Shown piece after piece: positions 29,816 through 40,699 of a stretch of 64,000 bases of DNA; position 1 is the first letter of the stretch; each line of letters begins with the position of its first letter. Source of the DNA: Rhodanobacteraceae bacterium (GTDB taxonomy: Bacteria; Pseudomonadota; Gammaproteobacteria; Xanthomonadales; Rhodanobacteraceae); NCBI GenBank assembly GCA_027019085.1, contig JALUXG010000008.1, forward strand, positions 33,759 to 97,758, written 5' to 3'. The translations under genes were made by a program, and so were the position numbers. Under the pieces are notes generated by a model. It saw only the letters and a program-made list of their open reading frames with translations, made no database searches and was not told the origin of the DNA.

Positions 29816-31273
29816 ATGAACGATCTTTTCATCACCAAGCCGGTGCACGCCGAGGCTCACGTGGTCGCGGGCGAGGAGGTCGAGGAATACTCGCTGACCC
29901 GGACGTTAAGCTGGCCGCATCTGGTCATGCTGGGCATCGGCGCCGTGATCGGTGCAGGTATCTTCGTGATCACCGGCACCGCGGCCGCCGATCACGCCGG
30001 ACCTGCCATCATCCTCAGTTTCGTTTTCGCCGGCATCGCCTGCGCCTTCGCTGCACTCTCCTATGCCGAGCTCTCGGCCATGATCCCGGTCTCCGGCAGC
30101 GCCTACAGTTACACCTATTCGACCATGGGTGAAGCTGCCGCATGGTTTGTCGGCTGGAGCCTGGTCCTCGAATACCTGTTCGCCGCCTCGACAGTCGCGG
30201 TCGGCTGGGCCGGATACACCATGAGCTTCCTGGATCAATTCGGCCTGCATGTACCGACAGTCATGCGCGAGGCACCCTTTACCTTCAAGCACGAACAACT
30301 GGTCTGGACCGGCTCCTGGTTCAACCTGCCCGCCGTGCTGATCATTGGCGCCATCGCCATGCTCTGCTATCGCGGCATCAGGGAATCGGCAACCGTCAAT
30401 GCCGTCATTGTCACGCTCAAGGTGCTGGTGGTGTTGCTGGTGGTGATCTTCGGCGCGAAGTATGTGGCGCCGGCCAACTGGCATCCGTTCATTCCGCCGA
30501 ACGAAGGCCCGGGCATCTACGGCTGGTCCGGCGTGTTCCGCGGCGCCTCGATCGTGTTCTTCGCCTACATCGGCTTTGATGCGGTATCGACCGCCGCTCA
30601 GGAAGTGAAGAACCCGCAGCGCGACATGCCGATCGGCATTCTCGGTTCGCTGTTCATCTGCACCCTTCTTTACATCGCCATGGCTGCGGTCCTGACCGGC
30701 ATGCTGCCCTATTCCCAGCTCGGCACGCCGGAGCCGGTCGCGACCGCACTGGCTGCGCATCCGCAGCTGAGCTGGCTGAAAACCCTGGCCGAACTGGCTG
30801 CCATTGCCGGTCTCAGCACGGTGATCCTGGTCATGATGATGGGCCAGCCGCGCATCTTCTACGCCATGTCGCATGACGGATTGCTGCCGAATACGCTGGG
30901 CAGGGTGCATCCGAAGTTCCGCACCCCGCATCGCGCCACGGTGATCGTTGCCGTGATCGCCGCCATCATGGCCGCCTTCCTGCCGATCAGCCTGCTCGGT
31001 GACGTCGTGTCCATGGGCACCCTGATCGCCTTCGCTACCGTGTCCGCCGGCGTCCTGATCCTGCGCTACACCCAGCCGGACCTGAAGCGCTCGTTCCGTG
31101 TGCCTCTGGCCATTCTCGTCTGCCCTCTCGGGGTGCTTGCGTGCCTGTCGCTGATCTGGATCATGCCGGTGCGCAACTGGCTGCTGCTGCTCGGCTGGAC
31201 CGTGATCGGGTTCATCGTGTACTTCAGCTACGGATACAAGCACAGCAAGCTGCGCAAGGCACAGCAGTCGTAA
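29816..31273 (+). CDS. APC-superfamily amino acid permease
   Basis: LGIGAVIGAGIFVITGTAAADHAGPAI, FFAYIGFDAVSTAAQEVKNPQRDMPIGI. Confidence 0.92.
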   Translation: MNDLFITKPVHAEAHVVAGEEVEEYSLTRTLSWPHLVMLGIGAVIGAGIFVITGTAAADHAGPAIILSFVFAGIACAFAALSYAELSAMIPVSGSAYSYTYSTMGEAAAWFVGWSLVLEYLFAASTVAVGWAGYTMSFLDQFGLHVPTVMREAPFTFKHEQLVWTGSWFNLPAVLIIGAIAMLCYRGIRESATVNAVIVTLKVLVVLLVVIFGAKYVAPANWHPFIPPNEGPGIYGWSGVFRGASIVFFAYIGFDAVSTAAQEVKNPQRDMPIGILGSLFICTLLYIAMAAVLTGMLPYSQLGTPEPVATALAAHPQLSWLKTLAELAAIAGLSTVILVMMMGQPRIFYAMSHDGLLPNTLGRVHPKFRTPHRATVIVAVIAAIMAAFLPISLLGDVVSMGTLIAFATVSAGVLILRYTQPDLKRSFRVPLAILVCPLGVLACLSLIWIMPVRNWLLLLGWTVIGFIVYFSYGYKHSKLRKAQQS

Positions 31274-31317
31274 GCCCTGGCCACGCCGGCACCCCATTCC
31301 GACCGAGCGGTATTTCC

Positions 31318-32784
31318 ATGTCCATGCTGCACCAGCTGTTCGCCCGCAAGACCTCGTTCCGCAACGACGACGATACGCACGGCCCGGGTCTGCGACGCAC
31401 GCTGGGGCCGTGGGGCATCACCGCGCTGGGCATCGGCGCGGTCATCGGCACCGGCATCTTCGTGGTCACTGGCACCGCCGCGGCCGAACACGCCGGCCCT
31501 GCGGTGCTGATTTCCTTCGTGCTGGCGGCCATCGTCAGCGGCTTCTCGGCGCTGTGCTATGCCGAATTCGCCACCCTGATCCCGATTTCCGGAAGTTCGT
31601 ATTCCTATGCCTATGCCACGCTCGGCGAACTGACGGCCTGGTTCATCGGCTGGAACATGGTGCTCGAATACGGCATCTCCGCCTCGGCGGTCGCCGCAAG
31701 CTGGACCGGCTATTTCGGTAGCCTGCTACGGGACGTGTTCGGCATTCACCTGCCCGTTGCACTGTCCAACGCGCCATTGGCGTTTACCGACGGCCACCTG
31801 GTGCATACCGGCGCGCTGTTCAACCTGCCCGCCGTGGCCATCGTGCTGGCCTTGACCTGGCTTTGCTACATAGGCATTCGCGAGTCTTCGGGCATGAACG
31901 CGCTGATGGTATTGCTCAAGGTCGGACTGATCGTGGTCATCATCGTCGCCGGTGCACGTTACGTGAATGTCGACAACTGGCATCCGTTCATTCCTGCGCA
32001 GCAAGGGCCGGACAAGTACGGCTGGTCCGGCATCTTCCGCGGTGCGGCCATGGTCTTCTTCGCCTACATCGGCTTCGAGGCCACATCGACTGCGGCACAG
32101 GAATGCAAGAATCCGCAACGCGACCTTCCCTTCGGCATCATGGTCTCGCTGTTCCTGTGCACGGTGCTGTACCTGGGCATGGCGGCGGTCATGACCGGAC
32201 TGGTACCTGCGGCCATGCTGGACACGGCCGACCCGGTCATCACCGCCATGCGCGGCCATCCGCAGCTTGACTGGCTGCGACCACTGGTCGAGATCGGCGC
32301 CCTGATCGGCCTGTCCTCGGTGATCCTGGTGATGATCATCGCGCAACCGCGCATCTTCATGATCATGGCCCGCGACGGCATGCTGCCCAAGGTATTCGCC
32401 CGGGTGCATCCGCGTCATCGCACGCCGCACATCAACACCCTGATCACCGGCTTCGGGATCGCGTTGCTGGCGGCAATCTTCCCGTTGGACCTGCTGGCCG
32501 ACCTGACCTCGATGGGCACCCTGATCGCATTCGCCGCAGTCTGCGCGGGCGTGCTGATCCTGCGCTACACCCAACCGGACCTGCCGCGCACCTTCCGCGT
32601 GCCGGCGGCATGGTTCACCTGCACGGCAGGCGTACTGAGCTGCAGCTTCCTGCTGTCGCAGATGAACTGGTTCAACTGGACCCTGATGGGTGTCTGGACG
32701 GTATTCGGGCTGGCCATCTATTTCCTCTACGGTTACCGCAACAGCCTGCTCAGGCAGCGGGCCCGGCCCGGCGGAAACATCTGA
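31318..32784 (+). CDS. APC-superfamily amino acid permease (tandem paralog)
   Basis: LGIGAVIGTGIFVVTGTAAAEHAGPAV, FFAYIGFEATSTAAQECKNPQRDLPFGI; close homology to the preceding gene. Confidence 0.92.
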   Translation: MSMLHQLFARKTSFRNDDDTHGPGLRRTLGPWGITALGIGAVIGTGIFVVTGTAAAEHAGPAVLISFVLAAIVSGFSALCYAEFATLIPISGSSYSYAYATLGELTAWFIGWNMVLEYGISASAVAASWTGYFGSLLRDVFGIHLPVALSNAPLAFTDGHLVHTGALFNLPAVAIVLALTWLCYIGIRESSGMNALMVLLKVGLIVVIIVAGARYVNVDNWHPFIPAQQGPDKYGWSGIFRGAAMVFFAYIGFEATSTAAQECKNPQRDLPFGIMVSLFLCTVLYLGMAAVMTGLVPAAMLDTADPVITAMRGHPQLDWLRPLVEIGALIGLSSVILVMIIAQPRIFMIMARDGMLPKVFARVHPRHRTPHINTLITGFGIALLAAIFPLDLLADLTSMGTLIAFAAVCAGVLILRYTQPDLPRTFRVPAAWFTCTAGVLSCSFLLSQMNWFNWTLMGVWTVFGLAIYFLYGYRNSLLRQRARPGGNI

Positions 32785-32785
32785 A

Positions 32786-32801
32786 CATACGCTCACGTAT
32801 G
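32786..32801 (+). terminator. Small hairpin immediately after the second APC permease
   Basis: catacg-ctca-cgtatg inverted repeat overlapping the region just after the stop; no U-tract. Confidence 0.3.
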
Positions 32802-32831
32802 CTCAAATTATCCTCGATATAACATTAGATA

Positions 32832-32859
32832 TTGCATATATTTTATTGTTTAATATAGG
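32832..32859 (+). promoter_or_regulatory. Promoter-like motif in AT-rich intergenic region
   Basis: TTGCAT - 16 nt - TATAGG inside a strongly AT-rich tract of an otherwise GC-rich window. Confidence 0.35.
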
Positions 32860-32970
32860 TTATTCTTTTTTTATTCCAGCCGGACTGCAAAACATCTGGA
32901 TGCCGACTGGGCGGGGGAGTATCATGCTTGGTCCGCGGGTTTTTCACTTGGCAGTGGGCCCCGGAATGCC

Positions 32971-33018
32971 GCCCGGGCGCACCGGATGGGTCAGCTCCTC
33001 AATCCGGTGTGCTCGGGC
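32971..33018 (+). ncRNA. Candidate structured RNA hairpin
   Basis: gcccgggcgcaccggat - 14 nt - atccggtgtgctcgggc: 17 consecutive pairs with two G-U wobbles valid only as + strand RNA. Confidence 0.35.
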
Positions 33019-33140
33019 AGCACCTCTCCTGCAGCACCCATTCCCGGCAACCCATGCCATCCCCGCACCCTGCCGCAAAAGCTTGCGCATGCGGGCGGAC
33101 ACGTGCACAGGCCCTGAAGGCAAGCTCCAGACATGACAAA

Positions 33141-33157
33141 GGCCGGACATGCCGGCC
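33141..33157 (-). terminator. Intrinsic terminator downstream of HiPIP gene
   Basis: Minus strand ggccggcatgtccggcc followed by TTTG. Confidence 0.55.
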
Positions 33158-33207
33158 TCCGTTCATGTGTATTTGCCGGGGTGCCGGGCTCTGCGCCCGG
33201 CGGATCC

Positions 33208-33543
33208 TCAGGCCTTGTTCTGATGCGATACGCACCATCCCTTGGCAGCCACATCCTTGCCCGGGAAGATCTTGCACGGCCCCCAGGCCTCACCGGCCTT
33301 GCCCTCGTAGAACAGGCAGTTGCTGCAATCAGCTCCGGGCTTGTACGCCGGATTCTTGGTCTTCGTGTGGTCCTCGACGTAACCCAGCGCCTTGGCCGTT
33401 GGGTCCGATGGGGACAGATGTGGCAAGCCACCTGCACGCGCCACACGCGGCAGGATGCCGGCTACTGCGGCAACCGCCGCCGTACCTGCGGCAAGTTTCA
33501 GGAAACTGCGCCGTGATTCGTTCATGGAACCTTTGCTGCTCAT
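33208..33543 (-). CDS. High-potential iron-sulfur protein (HiPIP) with Tat signal
   Basis: Tat motif SRRSFLKLAAGTAAVAAVAG; C-x2-C...C...C pattern (CSNCLFYEGKAGEAWGPCKIFPGKDVAAKGWC). Alternative start 33525. Confidence 0.92.
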   Translation of the reverse strand: MSSKGSMNESRRSFLKLAAGTAAVAAVAGILPRVARAGGLPHLSPSDPTAKALGYVEDHTKTKNPAYKPGADCSNCLFYEGKAGEAWGPCKIFPGKDVAAKGWCVSHQNKA

Positions 33544-33721
33544 GGACTGGATACCTCCTACAGTATGCCCAGGGACTCTTGAATCATGCCATTTTATCAG
33601 CCCGCGACCAGACACCCCGCGCAAAAAATCCAATGGTGAGAATGGCTTTCATTACCTGTTTGCCAACTGAAGCCGCGTGATATGATTGCACGACTTTGGA
33701 CGTCCAAATTCGTGGCCATGA

Positions 33722-34363
33722 ATGCATGCTGACGCATCCAATGCCGATGACCTCAAGTGCTGCGCGCGTGCCATAGCAGAAGCGGCCGCCGAATGTGCCG
33801 CGCTGGGCTGGACACCGGCCACCAGCAGCAACTTTTCGATGCGCATGGCCAACGGCAGGCATGTGGCCATCACTGTATCGGGCCGCGACAAGGGCCGACT
33901 CCGCGACGAGGACATCATGGTCGTCGATCTGGCGGGAAAGCCGGTCGACAGCGATCATCGCCCGTCGGCGGAAACCACACTGCACACCCAGATCTACCGT
34001 CGCATGACGGATGCACACGCCGTGCTGCATACCCACTCGCGCAACCAGAGCGTGGCCTCGCGGCTGTTCGCCGGTCAGGGCCTGTTGCGACTGCAGGGCT
34101 GGGAGCTGCAAAAAGCCATCGGCGGCCAGGACACGCACGAAGACGCACTGGACGTACCCGTCTTTCCCAACACCCAGCACATGCCCGACCTGGAAGCGCA
34201 CGTCGATGCCTGGCTGGATGCCGGCAAGCCCCTGCACGCCTACCTTATCGACGGCCACGGCTTGTACGTGTGGGGCCGTGACATGACGGAGGCGCGACGC
34301 CACCTCGAAGCCCTGGAATTCCTGCTTGGTTGCGAACTTGACCTGAGGAGACTCGCACCGTGA
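33722..34363 (+). CDS. mtnB: Methylthioribulose-1-phosphate dehydratase
   Basis: Class II aldolase fold: [25 protein letters not shown]; followed by mtnD, mtnC. Confidence 0.93.
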   Translation: MHADASNADDLKCCARAIAEAAAECAALGWTPATSSNFSMRMANGRHVAITVSGRDKGRLRDEDIMVVDLAGKPVDSDHRPSAETTLHTQIYRRMTDAHAVLHTHSRNQSVASRLFAGQGLLRLQGWELQKAIGGQDTHEDALDVPVFPNTQHMPDLEAHVDAWLDAGKPLHAYLIDGHGLYVWGRDMTEARRHLEALEFLLGCELDLRRLAP

Positions 34364-34908
34364 GCCGACTTCGCATATACAACGATTCCGACGGCAGCCG
34401 CTGCCTGACCAGCCACCACGATCACGACGCCATCGCCCACCAACTCCATGCCGTCGGTGTACGCTTCGAACGTTGGGAAACGGCACATCCGATCGCGCCC
34501 GGCGCTGAGCCCGAGGCGGTGATCGCCGCCTACCGCAATGACATCGATCGCCTGATGGCGAACGAAGGGTACACAACGGTCGACGTGATCAGCATCCACC
34601 CCCAGCATCCCGACCGTGCCGCATTGCGCCGGAAGTTCCTCGAGGAACATACCCACAGCGAGGACGAAGTACGCTTCTTCGTTGCCGGTGCTGGTCAGTT
34701 CACCCTGCACATCGACGACAAGGTCTACGAGATATTGTGCGAAGCGGGCGATCTGATCGGTGTCCCAGACGGCACCCGGCACTGGTTTGACATGAGCGAA
34801 GCGCCCTCGTTCGTGGCCATCCGCCTGTTCACCAATCCCGAAGGCTGGGTAGCCACATTCACCGGTGACGACATCGCCGGTCGCTTTCCACGCATGCAGG
34901 CGATGTAA
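34360..34908 (+). CDS. mtnD: Acireductone dioxygenase (ARD)
   Basis: [25 protein letters not shown] cupin motif; 4-nt overlap with mtnB. Confidence 0.95.
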   Translation: MSRLRIYNDSDGSRCLTSHHDHDAIAHQLHAVGVRFERWETAHPIAPGAEPEAVIAAYRNDIDRLMANEGYTTVDVISIHPQHPDRAALRRKFLEEHTHSEDEVRFFVAGAGQFTLHIDDKVYEILCEAGDLIGVPDGTRHWFDMSEAPSFVAIRLFTNPEGWVATFTGDDIAGRFPRMQAM

Positions 34909-34997
34909 GGGCTGCCTGGATCGCCTGCAACGCCTCCGGTATTTCCTGCCAGCGCCCGATGAACGCCCCTGGGAAGCAAAAAGCAGCCTGACGCCAT

Positions 34998-35024
34998 GCC
35001 CGGAAGTCGCATCTCGACCCGGGC
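34998..35024. terminator. Hairpin in mtnD-mtnC gap
   Basis: gcccgg ... ccgggc inverted repeat with 15-nt loop; no U-tract. Confidence 0.3.
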
Positions 35025-35102
35025 AGCGTCGCTGCGCAGAGCCCGGTTACCGGCTATCCTGAAACATGCCCCTGTCCTTCCGATCCGGTTCGCCATCACG
35101 CC

Positions 35103-35786
35103 ATGAACATCCGCGCCATCGTTACCGACATCGAAGGCACCACCAGCTCGATCGATTTCGTGCACAAGGTGCTGTTTCCGTACGCGCGAGAGCATCTTCC
35201 GGCATTCGTCCGTGCCCACGCCGGCGAGCCTGCGGTACGTGCACGGCTGCTTGAAACGGCGCGGGAAGCAGGTGTACAGCCAGACGACCCTGAAGCCGTC
35301 ATCGCCGTGCTGCTTGAGTGGATCGATGCCGACCGCAAGGCCACGCCGCTCAAGGCGCTGCAAGGCATGATCTGGAAGCACGGCTACGCCAGCGGCGCCT
35401 TTCGCGCGCATGTCTATCCGGAAGTCCCCGCCCGCCTTCGCACGTGGCATGACGCCGGCATCGCGCTGTACGTGTATTCCTCCGGCTCGGTCGCGGCGCA
35501 GAAGCTGTTTTTCGCACACACCGAGGCAGGCGACCTCACAGCGCTGTTCCAGGGTTATTTCGACACCGAGACCGGACCCAAGCGCGACACGGCATCCTAT
35601 CGCCGCATCGCGGCACAGGTGGGCCTGCCAGCAGCTGCCATCCTGTTCCTCTCCGATGTCACCGGGGAACTGGATGCTGCGCGTGCGGCCGGTCTCGGCA
35701 CCACGCTGATTTGCCGACCGCCCCGTCCTTGTCCGCCTGAAGCCGCGCACCGCTGCGTGGCGGATTTCGAACACATCGATGCCTGA
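35103..35786 (+). CDS. mtnC: Enolase-phosphatase E1
   Basis: [70 protein letters not shown]. Confidence 0.95.
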   Translation: MNIRAIVTDIEGTTSSIDFVHKVLFPYAREHLPAFVRAHAGEPAVRARLLETAREAGVQPDDPEAVIAVLLEWIDADRKATPLKALQGMIWKHGYASGAFRAHVYPEVPARLRTWHDAGIALYVYSSGSVAAQKLFFAHTEAGDLTALFQGYFDTETGPKRDTASYRRIAAQVGLPAAAILFLSDVTGELDAARAAGLGTTLICRPPRPCPPEAAHRCVADFEHIDA

Positions 35787-36750
35787 GATGAACAGCCGCA
35801 AAGCCAGCCGAACCGGTGCCGTCCTGTCCTCCATGGCGATGTTTGTCCTGGCCGCATGGTTCATGCCGTATGCCGGGGCATCGCCGACGCAGGATCCGGG
35901 CACGCGCTGGCCTGCCCACGCGCCGACGCCGGAACAGGTGATGTACGCGCAACCGGAGCTGATGGCACAGGCCCTGGACCGCCTTGCGCCTCAGGATCCG
36001 AAGCGGATCGATCTGTACCTCATCGCCTTCGCCGGCGACGGCGGTGAAAACGTGTTCCGCAACGAAGTCGAGTACGCAGCGCGCCTGTTTGCCCGCCGTT
36101 TCGGCGCACGCGGTCACACCCTGGTGCTGGAAAACAACCCGGCCACGCTCGCCACCGCGCCGCTTGCCGACTGGACCAACCTGGAAACGGCACTGGCCGC
36201 GGTGCATCAGGTGATGGATCCGCGGCAGGACATCCTGGTGCTCTACCTGACCAGCCACGGCAGCGAGGATCACGCCCTGTGGGTGAACATGCCACCCCTG
36301 CCACTGGATCCGATCGGCGCCAGGGACCTGGCCGGGATCCTCGCCGAAAACGACTTCCGATGGAAAGTGGTGATCGTCAACGCGTGCTATTCAGGCGGTT
36401 TCATCGCGCCGCTGCGCAACGCCAACACGCTGATCATCAGCTCGGCGAGCGCGGACCGCACTTCGTTCGGCTGCGGGAGCGAATCGCAGATCACCTATTT
36501 CGCCGATGCCTTCCTGGTGCATGCACTCAATCGCACGGCCGATTTCGTGGCCGCATTCGGACAGGCAGGCAAGCTGGTCCGGCAGTGGGAGCGTCGCGAA
36601 AAGCTGCCTGCATCGGATCCTGGCATCAGCGCCGGCAAGGCCGTGCTGGCTCAACTGGTGAAATGGCGAGCCAGCCACCGACCGGGACCGCCAGTGCCCT
36701 TCCTGCCTGCATCGCAGAACACGACCGCGAGCCCGGGCGCGCTACCATGA
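35779..36750 (+). CDS. C13 (legumain-like) family cysteine peptidase, predicted exported
   Basis: Hydrophobic N-terminus, catalytic His motif [14 protein letters not shown] and Cys motif [14 protein letters not shown]; 8-nt overlap with mtnC. Confidence 0.85.
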   Translation: MPEMNSRKASRTGAVLSSMAMFVLAAWFMPYAGASPTQDPGTRWPAHAPTPEQVMYAQPELMAQALDRLAPQDPKRIDLYLIAFAGDGGENVFRNEVEYAARLFARRFGARGHTLVLENNPATLATAPLADWTNLETALAAVHQVMDPRQDILVLYLTSHGSEDHALWVNMPPLPLDPIGARDLAGILAENDFRWKVVIVNACYSGGFIAPLRNANTLIISSASADRTSFGCGSESQITYFADAFLVHALNRTADFVAAFGQAGKLVRQWERREKLPASDPGISAGKAVLAQLVKWRASHRPGPPVPFLPASQNTTASPGALP

Positions 36751-36779
36751 CCCGATGCACCCAATGCCGAGGATGAAGC

Positions 36780-37184
36780 ATGCCATCAGAACCTGTGGAC
36801 ACTGCACTGGAACTGTCGCGCAAACTGGTCTACCTGGCTGCCGAACGCACCTTGACGTCCTGGATCCGCACAGCGCTTTCGCTCATGGCCCTGGGTTTCG
36901 TCATCGATCGCTTCGGGTTGATCCTGCACCAGATCCCCGCCCCATCCGGGCATGCCCAGCTCTACCCGCGCATGCTCTCAACCTGGGGCGGCGCCATCCT
37001 CATCGGCATGGGTGTGCTGATGGCGCTTGCTGCCGGCATCCGCTACATGCATTTCGCCCTGTCCTATCACCGCAACCGCAGCACACGGCTGGGCACGAGC
37101 CTGCATCTTGGCGCACTGTTCGCGTTGTTCCTGGCGCTGTTCGGCAGTGCACTCATCGTGCTCCTGGTCAGCGTCCTGCCCTGA
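36780..37184 (+). CDS. DUF202 / YidH-like inner membrane protein
   Basis: LVYLAAERTLTSWIRTALSLMALGFVIDRFG; three predicted TM segments. Confidence 0.83.
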   Translation: MPSEPVDTALELSRKLVYLAAERTLTSWIRTALSLMALGFVIDRFGLILHQIPAPSGHAQLYPRMLSTWGGAILIGMGVLMALAAGIRYMHFALSYHRNRSTRLGTSLHLGALFALFLALFGSALIVLLVSVLP

Positions 37185-37196
37185 GGAGAGTACCCC

Positions 37197-37799
37197 ATGC
37201 AACTCTACATAAGCCTGACTTCCCCGTTCGCCCGCAAGGTCCGTGTTGCCGTGGCGGAAAAGGGACTGGGCGACCGCATTGCCGAGCACGTGGTCGACCC
37301 CTGGAACGATGATCCGGCACTGGCCGCGGCCAACCCGCTGATGCAGGTACCCGCACTCACCCTTGACGAGGGTCTCGCGCTGACCGACAGCGACACCATC
37401 CTCGGCTGGCTGGACCGGGCGTTCCCGAAGACCCCACTGTGGCCGCACGATCCTGCCGCGCGGACCCGCGCCGAGGCCGTGGCGGCACTCGCGCAGACCA
37501 TGATCGAGTACACCGTGTTCCTGGTGCTGGAAGGGCGCCGCCCGGAACCGTCGCGCAGTTCCGTCATGATCGAGCGTCGCACCCAGGCCCTGCTGCGCGG
37601 TGCGCAGGCGCTGGAAACCCGCTTCCATGCCAGCAAGGGTCCCTTCAATCTCGACAGTATCGGCGTGGCCTGCGCGCTGGCCTACATGGACTTTCGCCAG
37701 CCGCAGATCGACTGGCGCGCGAAGGCCCCCGGCTTGGGCGCCTGGATGCTATGGGCTGCCGAACGCCCTTCCATGCGCCAGACCGCACCGCCAGCCTGA
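37197..37799 (+). CDS. Glutathione S-transferase family protein
   Basis: Thioredoxin-like N-terminus LYISLTSPFARKVRVAVAEKGL..ANPLMQVPAL; GST C-terminal domain. Confidence 0.88.
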   Translation: MQLYISLTSPFARKVRVAVAEKGLGDRIAEHVVDPWNDDPALAAANPLMQVPALTLDEGLALTDSDTILGWLDRAFPKTPLWPHDPAARTRAEAVAALAQTMIEYTVFLVLEGRRPEPSRSSVMIERRTQALLRGAQALETRFHASKGPFNLDSIGVACALAYMDFRQPQIDWRAKAPGLGAWMLWAAERPSMRQTAPPA

Positions 37800-37911
37800 A
37801 CGGGGACCAAAAGACAGACGGCATCAGCGCGCGAGTGCTGCCGAACGTGAACACCAGCCCGGAAGACGACAGGACCCTTCCAGGCGGGCACGCTGCCCCG
37901 GAGTGACGCGC

Positions 37912-38541
37912 TCAGCCCGCGTGCCGCTCGCGCAGGCAGGCTTCCACATCGGACAGGCCCAGGTTGCGCGCACGCAGCAATACCAGCAGATGGTAGAACA
38001 GGTCCGCCGCCTCGCCGACCAGGGCACCGTCTTCTTCAGCAACCGCTGCCAGCGCGGTCTCCACACCCTCCTCGCCGACTTTCTGCGCGATGCGGCGCAC
38101 GCCGGCATCGAACAGGCGGGTGGTGTAGCTGTCTTCGGGCAGTTCGGCGTGACGCCGTGCAACCAGTGCGTCGAGTTGGCCGAGGAAGGCCAGCGCATGA
38201 CTGGAGTCGTCACCGAAACAACTGTCCGTGCCCAGGTGGCAAGTCGGCCCGTTGGGCGCGGCCTGCACCAGCAATGCATCGTTGTCGCAGTCGGCATGGA
38301 TGGACTTCAGTTCCAGGGTGTTGCCGGAAGTCTCGCCCTTGGTCCACAGGCGCTGCTTGCTGCGGCTGTAGAACGTGACCTTGCCGCTGCTCAACGTGGC
38401 CTGGAGGGACTCGCGATTCATGTAGCCGAGCATCAGCACGCGGCCGTCGCGCCAGTGCTGCACGATGGCGCTGATCAGGCCGTCGCCCTTGCTCCAGTCC
38501 AGGCGTTCGGGGTCGAAAGCGGAAGTTGCGTGTTCTGACAT
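37912..38541 (-). CDS. hisI: Phosphoribosyl-AMP cyclohydrolase/phosphoribosyl-ATP pyrophosphatase HisIE
   Basis: [64 protein letters not shown]. Confidence 0.96.
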   Translation of the reverse strand: MSEHATSAFDPERLDWSKGDGLISAIVQHWRDGRVLMLGYMNRESLQATLSSGKVTFYSRSKQRLWTKGETSGNTLELKSIHADCDNDALLVQAAPNGPTCHLGTDSCFGDDSSHALAFLGQLDALVARRHAELPEDSYTTRLFDAGVRRIAQKVGEEGVETALAAVAEEDGALVGEAADLFYHLLVLLRARNLGLSDVEACLRERHAG

Positions 38542-38553
38542 GTGCTGGACCCT

Positions 38554-39339
38554 TCAGTCAGTGTTCCAGGTGTAGCGCACCGGCACGCCGGCACGGCCCA
38601 GGTGTTTCTTGAGGTCGGGGATGGCGATATCACCGCCATGGAACACGCTGGCGGCCAACGCGGCATCGACATGGGCCTCGCGGAATACCTCGACGAAGTG
38701 ATCCGGTGTGCCGGCACCGCCCGATGCCACCAGCGGCACCTCGCAGATCGCACGCACCCGGGACAACTGCTCGATATCGTATCCGGCACGCACGCCGTCG
38801 GTACCCATGCAGTTCAGCACGATTTCGCCGGCACCCAGGCGCTGCGCCTCCCCGACCCAGTCGAGCGTGCGGCGAGTCAGCGCACGGGTCTTGTCCGGAT
38901 TGCCGGTGTACTGGCGCACCCGCCACTCCCCGTCTGCATCGCGCATGCTGTCCACGCCGACCACCACGCACTGCACGCCGAAGGCTTCGGCCAGCTCTGC
39001 AATCAGTCCGGGCCTCTCCAGTGCAGGCGAATTCACCGACACCTTGTCGGCGCCCGCATGCAGCACATCGCGCGCGTCTTCCACGCTGCGGATGCCGCCG
39101 GCGACGCAGAACGGGATGTCGATCCCGCGCGCCACGCGTTCGACCCAGGCGCGCTCCACGCGCCGTCCCTCGGGACTGGCGGTGATGTCGTAGAACACCA
39201 GTTCATCGGCGCCCGCGTCACGGTAGCGCAGGGCCAGATCGACGATGTCGCCCATCACCACGTGATCGCGGAAACGCACGCCCTTGACGACCTTGCCGTC
39301 GCGCACGTCCAGGCAGGGAATCAGGCGCCGCTTCAGCAT
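38554..39339 (-). CDS. hisF: Imidazole glycerol phosphate synthase subunit HisF
   Basis: [45 protein letters not shown]. Confidence 0.97.
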   Translation of the reverse strand: MLKRRLIPCLDVRDGKVVKGVRFRDHVVMGDIVDLALRYRDAGADELVFYDITASPEGRRVERAWVERVARGIDIPFCVAGGIRSVEDARDVLHAGADKVSVNSPALERPGLIAELAEAFGVQCVVVGVDSMRDADGEWRVRQYTGNPDKTRALTRRTLDWVGEAQRLGAGEIVLNCMGTDGVRAGYDIEQLSRVRAICEVPLVASGGAGTPDHFVEVFREAHVDAALAASVFHGGDIAIPDLKKHLGRAGVPVRYTWNTD

Positions 39340-40064
39340 GCCAGCGCCTCGCCCAGGGTGAAACGGCCTTCCAGCAGCGACCGTCCCAGCACGATGCCGG
39401 CGGCGCCAAGCTCTCGCGCGGCGCGCACGTCGTCCAGGGTACGCACCCCGCCCGAAACCTGCACGTGAAGATCCGGTGCGAGCACGCGCAGGTACGACAA
39501 CAACGTCAGGTTGGAGCCGGCCAACGTGCCATCTCTGTCAATGTCGGTGCACAGCAGGTGGCGTGCGCCGACCGCGGCATAATACGGTGCCAGCTCGTCA
39601 AGCGTGGCGCGTTCGTCCTTGATCCACCCTGCGCTGGGCAGACGCCAGGCGCCATCGCGCCAGCGGGTATCCAGGGCCAGGGTCAGGTGATCGGCGCCGA
39701 AGTCTCCGAGCCAGGCTTTCACGCGTTCGGGCTCGCGCACGGCCAGGCTGCCCACCACCACGCGCTCCACCCCGGTGTCCAGCAGACGCCGGACGTCCTC
39801 AGCATCGCGCACCCCGCCACCGGCCTGCAGGCGCATGCCGGCGTGTGCCAGATCCCCGAGCACGCGCAGATTGTCCAGTTGCCCGCTGCGCGCACCGTCC
39901 AGGTCGACCACGTGTAGCCATCGAGCGCCTTGCGCCGCGTAGCTGCGGGCCAGCGCCAGCGGTTCGACCGGATAGGCCGTCTGCCTGTCGTAATCACCCT
40001 GATACAGGCGCACCACACGACCTTCACGCAGGTCGATGGCGGGAATCACGCTGAAACCGTTCAT
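39333..40064 (-). CDS. hisA: ProFAR isomerase HisA
   Basis: [41 protein letters not shown]. Confidence 0.96.
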   Translation of the reverse strand: MNGFSVIPAIDLREGRVVRLYQGDYDRQTAYPVEPLALARSYAAQGARWLHVVDLDGARSGQLDNLRVLGDLAHAGMRLQAGGGVRDAEDVRRLLDTGVERVVVGSLAVREPERVKAWLGDFGADHLTLALDTRWRDGAWRLPSAGWIKDERATLDELAPYYAAVGARHLLCTDIDRDGTLAGSNLTLLSYLRVLAPDLHVQVSGGVRTLDDVRAARELGAAGIVLGRSLLEGRFTLGEALAC

Positions 40065-40699
40065 GCCACGACCTCGCCAGTGCTTGGGGCGCTCGCGCTG
40101 CCAAGCGCCAGGAAATTGCCCAGCAGCCGCGCGCCGACCGCAGCAGAACGCTCCGGGTGGAACTGCATGCCGCAGAAATTGCCTTGCCTCACCACGGCGC
40201 TGAAGGGCGCGCCATATTCGCTGCTGGCCAGCGTGTACGGCCCCACCGGAGCCGCATAGCCATGCACGAAATAGGCATGGCGGTCGCCGGCATCCAGCCC
40301 GGCCAGCAACGGGTCCTCGCGTACCGTATCAAGCGTGTTCCAGCCCATGTGCGGCACCCGCAGTCCTGTGTCGCGCGGAAAACCCAGCACCCTGCCAGGC
40401 ACCACGCCCAGGCAAGGGGTATCGCCCTCCTGCGAATGTTCGAACAGCAATTGCATCCCCAGGCACACGCCCAGTACAGGCTGCGTGAGTGCGCGGATGA
40501 CCGCATCCAGGCCACGCTCGCGCAGTCGCGCCATGCCCGGTCCTGCGGCACCCACCCCGGGCAGGATCACGTGACTGGCGGCGCGGATGCGCCCGGGATC
40601 GTCACTCATCACCGCCTCGACGCCGAGACGTTCCAGGGCGTAACGCACGGAACCGATATTGGTGCCGCCGGCATCGACCAGTACCACCTCGCCGCTCAT
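40061..40699 (-). CDS. hisH: Imidazole glycerol phosphate synthase subunit HisH
   Basis: [59 protein letters not shown]. Confidence 0.96.
   Translation of the reverse strand: MSGEVVLVDAGGTNIGSVRYALERLGVEAVMSDDPGRIRAASHVILPGVGAAGPGMARLRERGLDAVIRALTQPVLGVCLGMQLLFEHSQEGDTPCLGVVPGRVLGFPRDTGLRVPHMGWNTLDTVREDPLLAGLDAGDRHAYFVHGYAAPVGPYTLASSEYGAPFSAVVRQGNFCGMQFHPERSAAVGARLLGNFLALGSASAPSTGEVVA

Noticed and set aside
29906-31297. 463-aa minus-strand ORF opposite the first APC permease
   Set aside because: Composition-driven antisense frame; the + strand is a clear permease.
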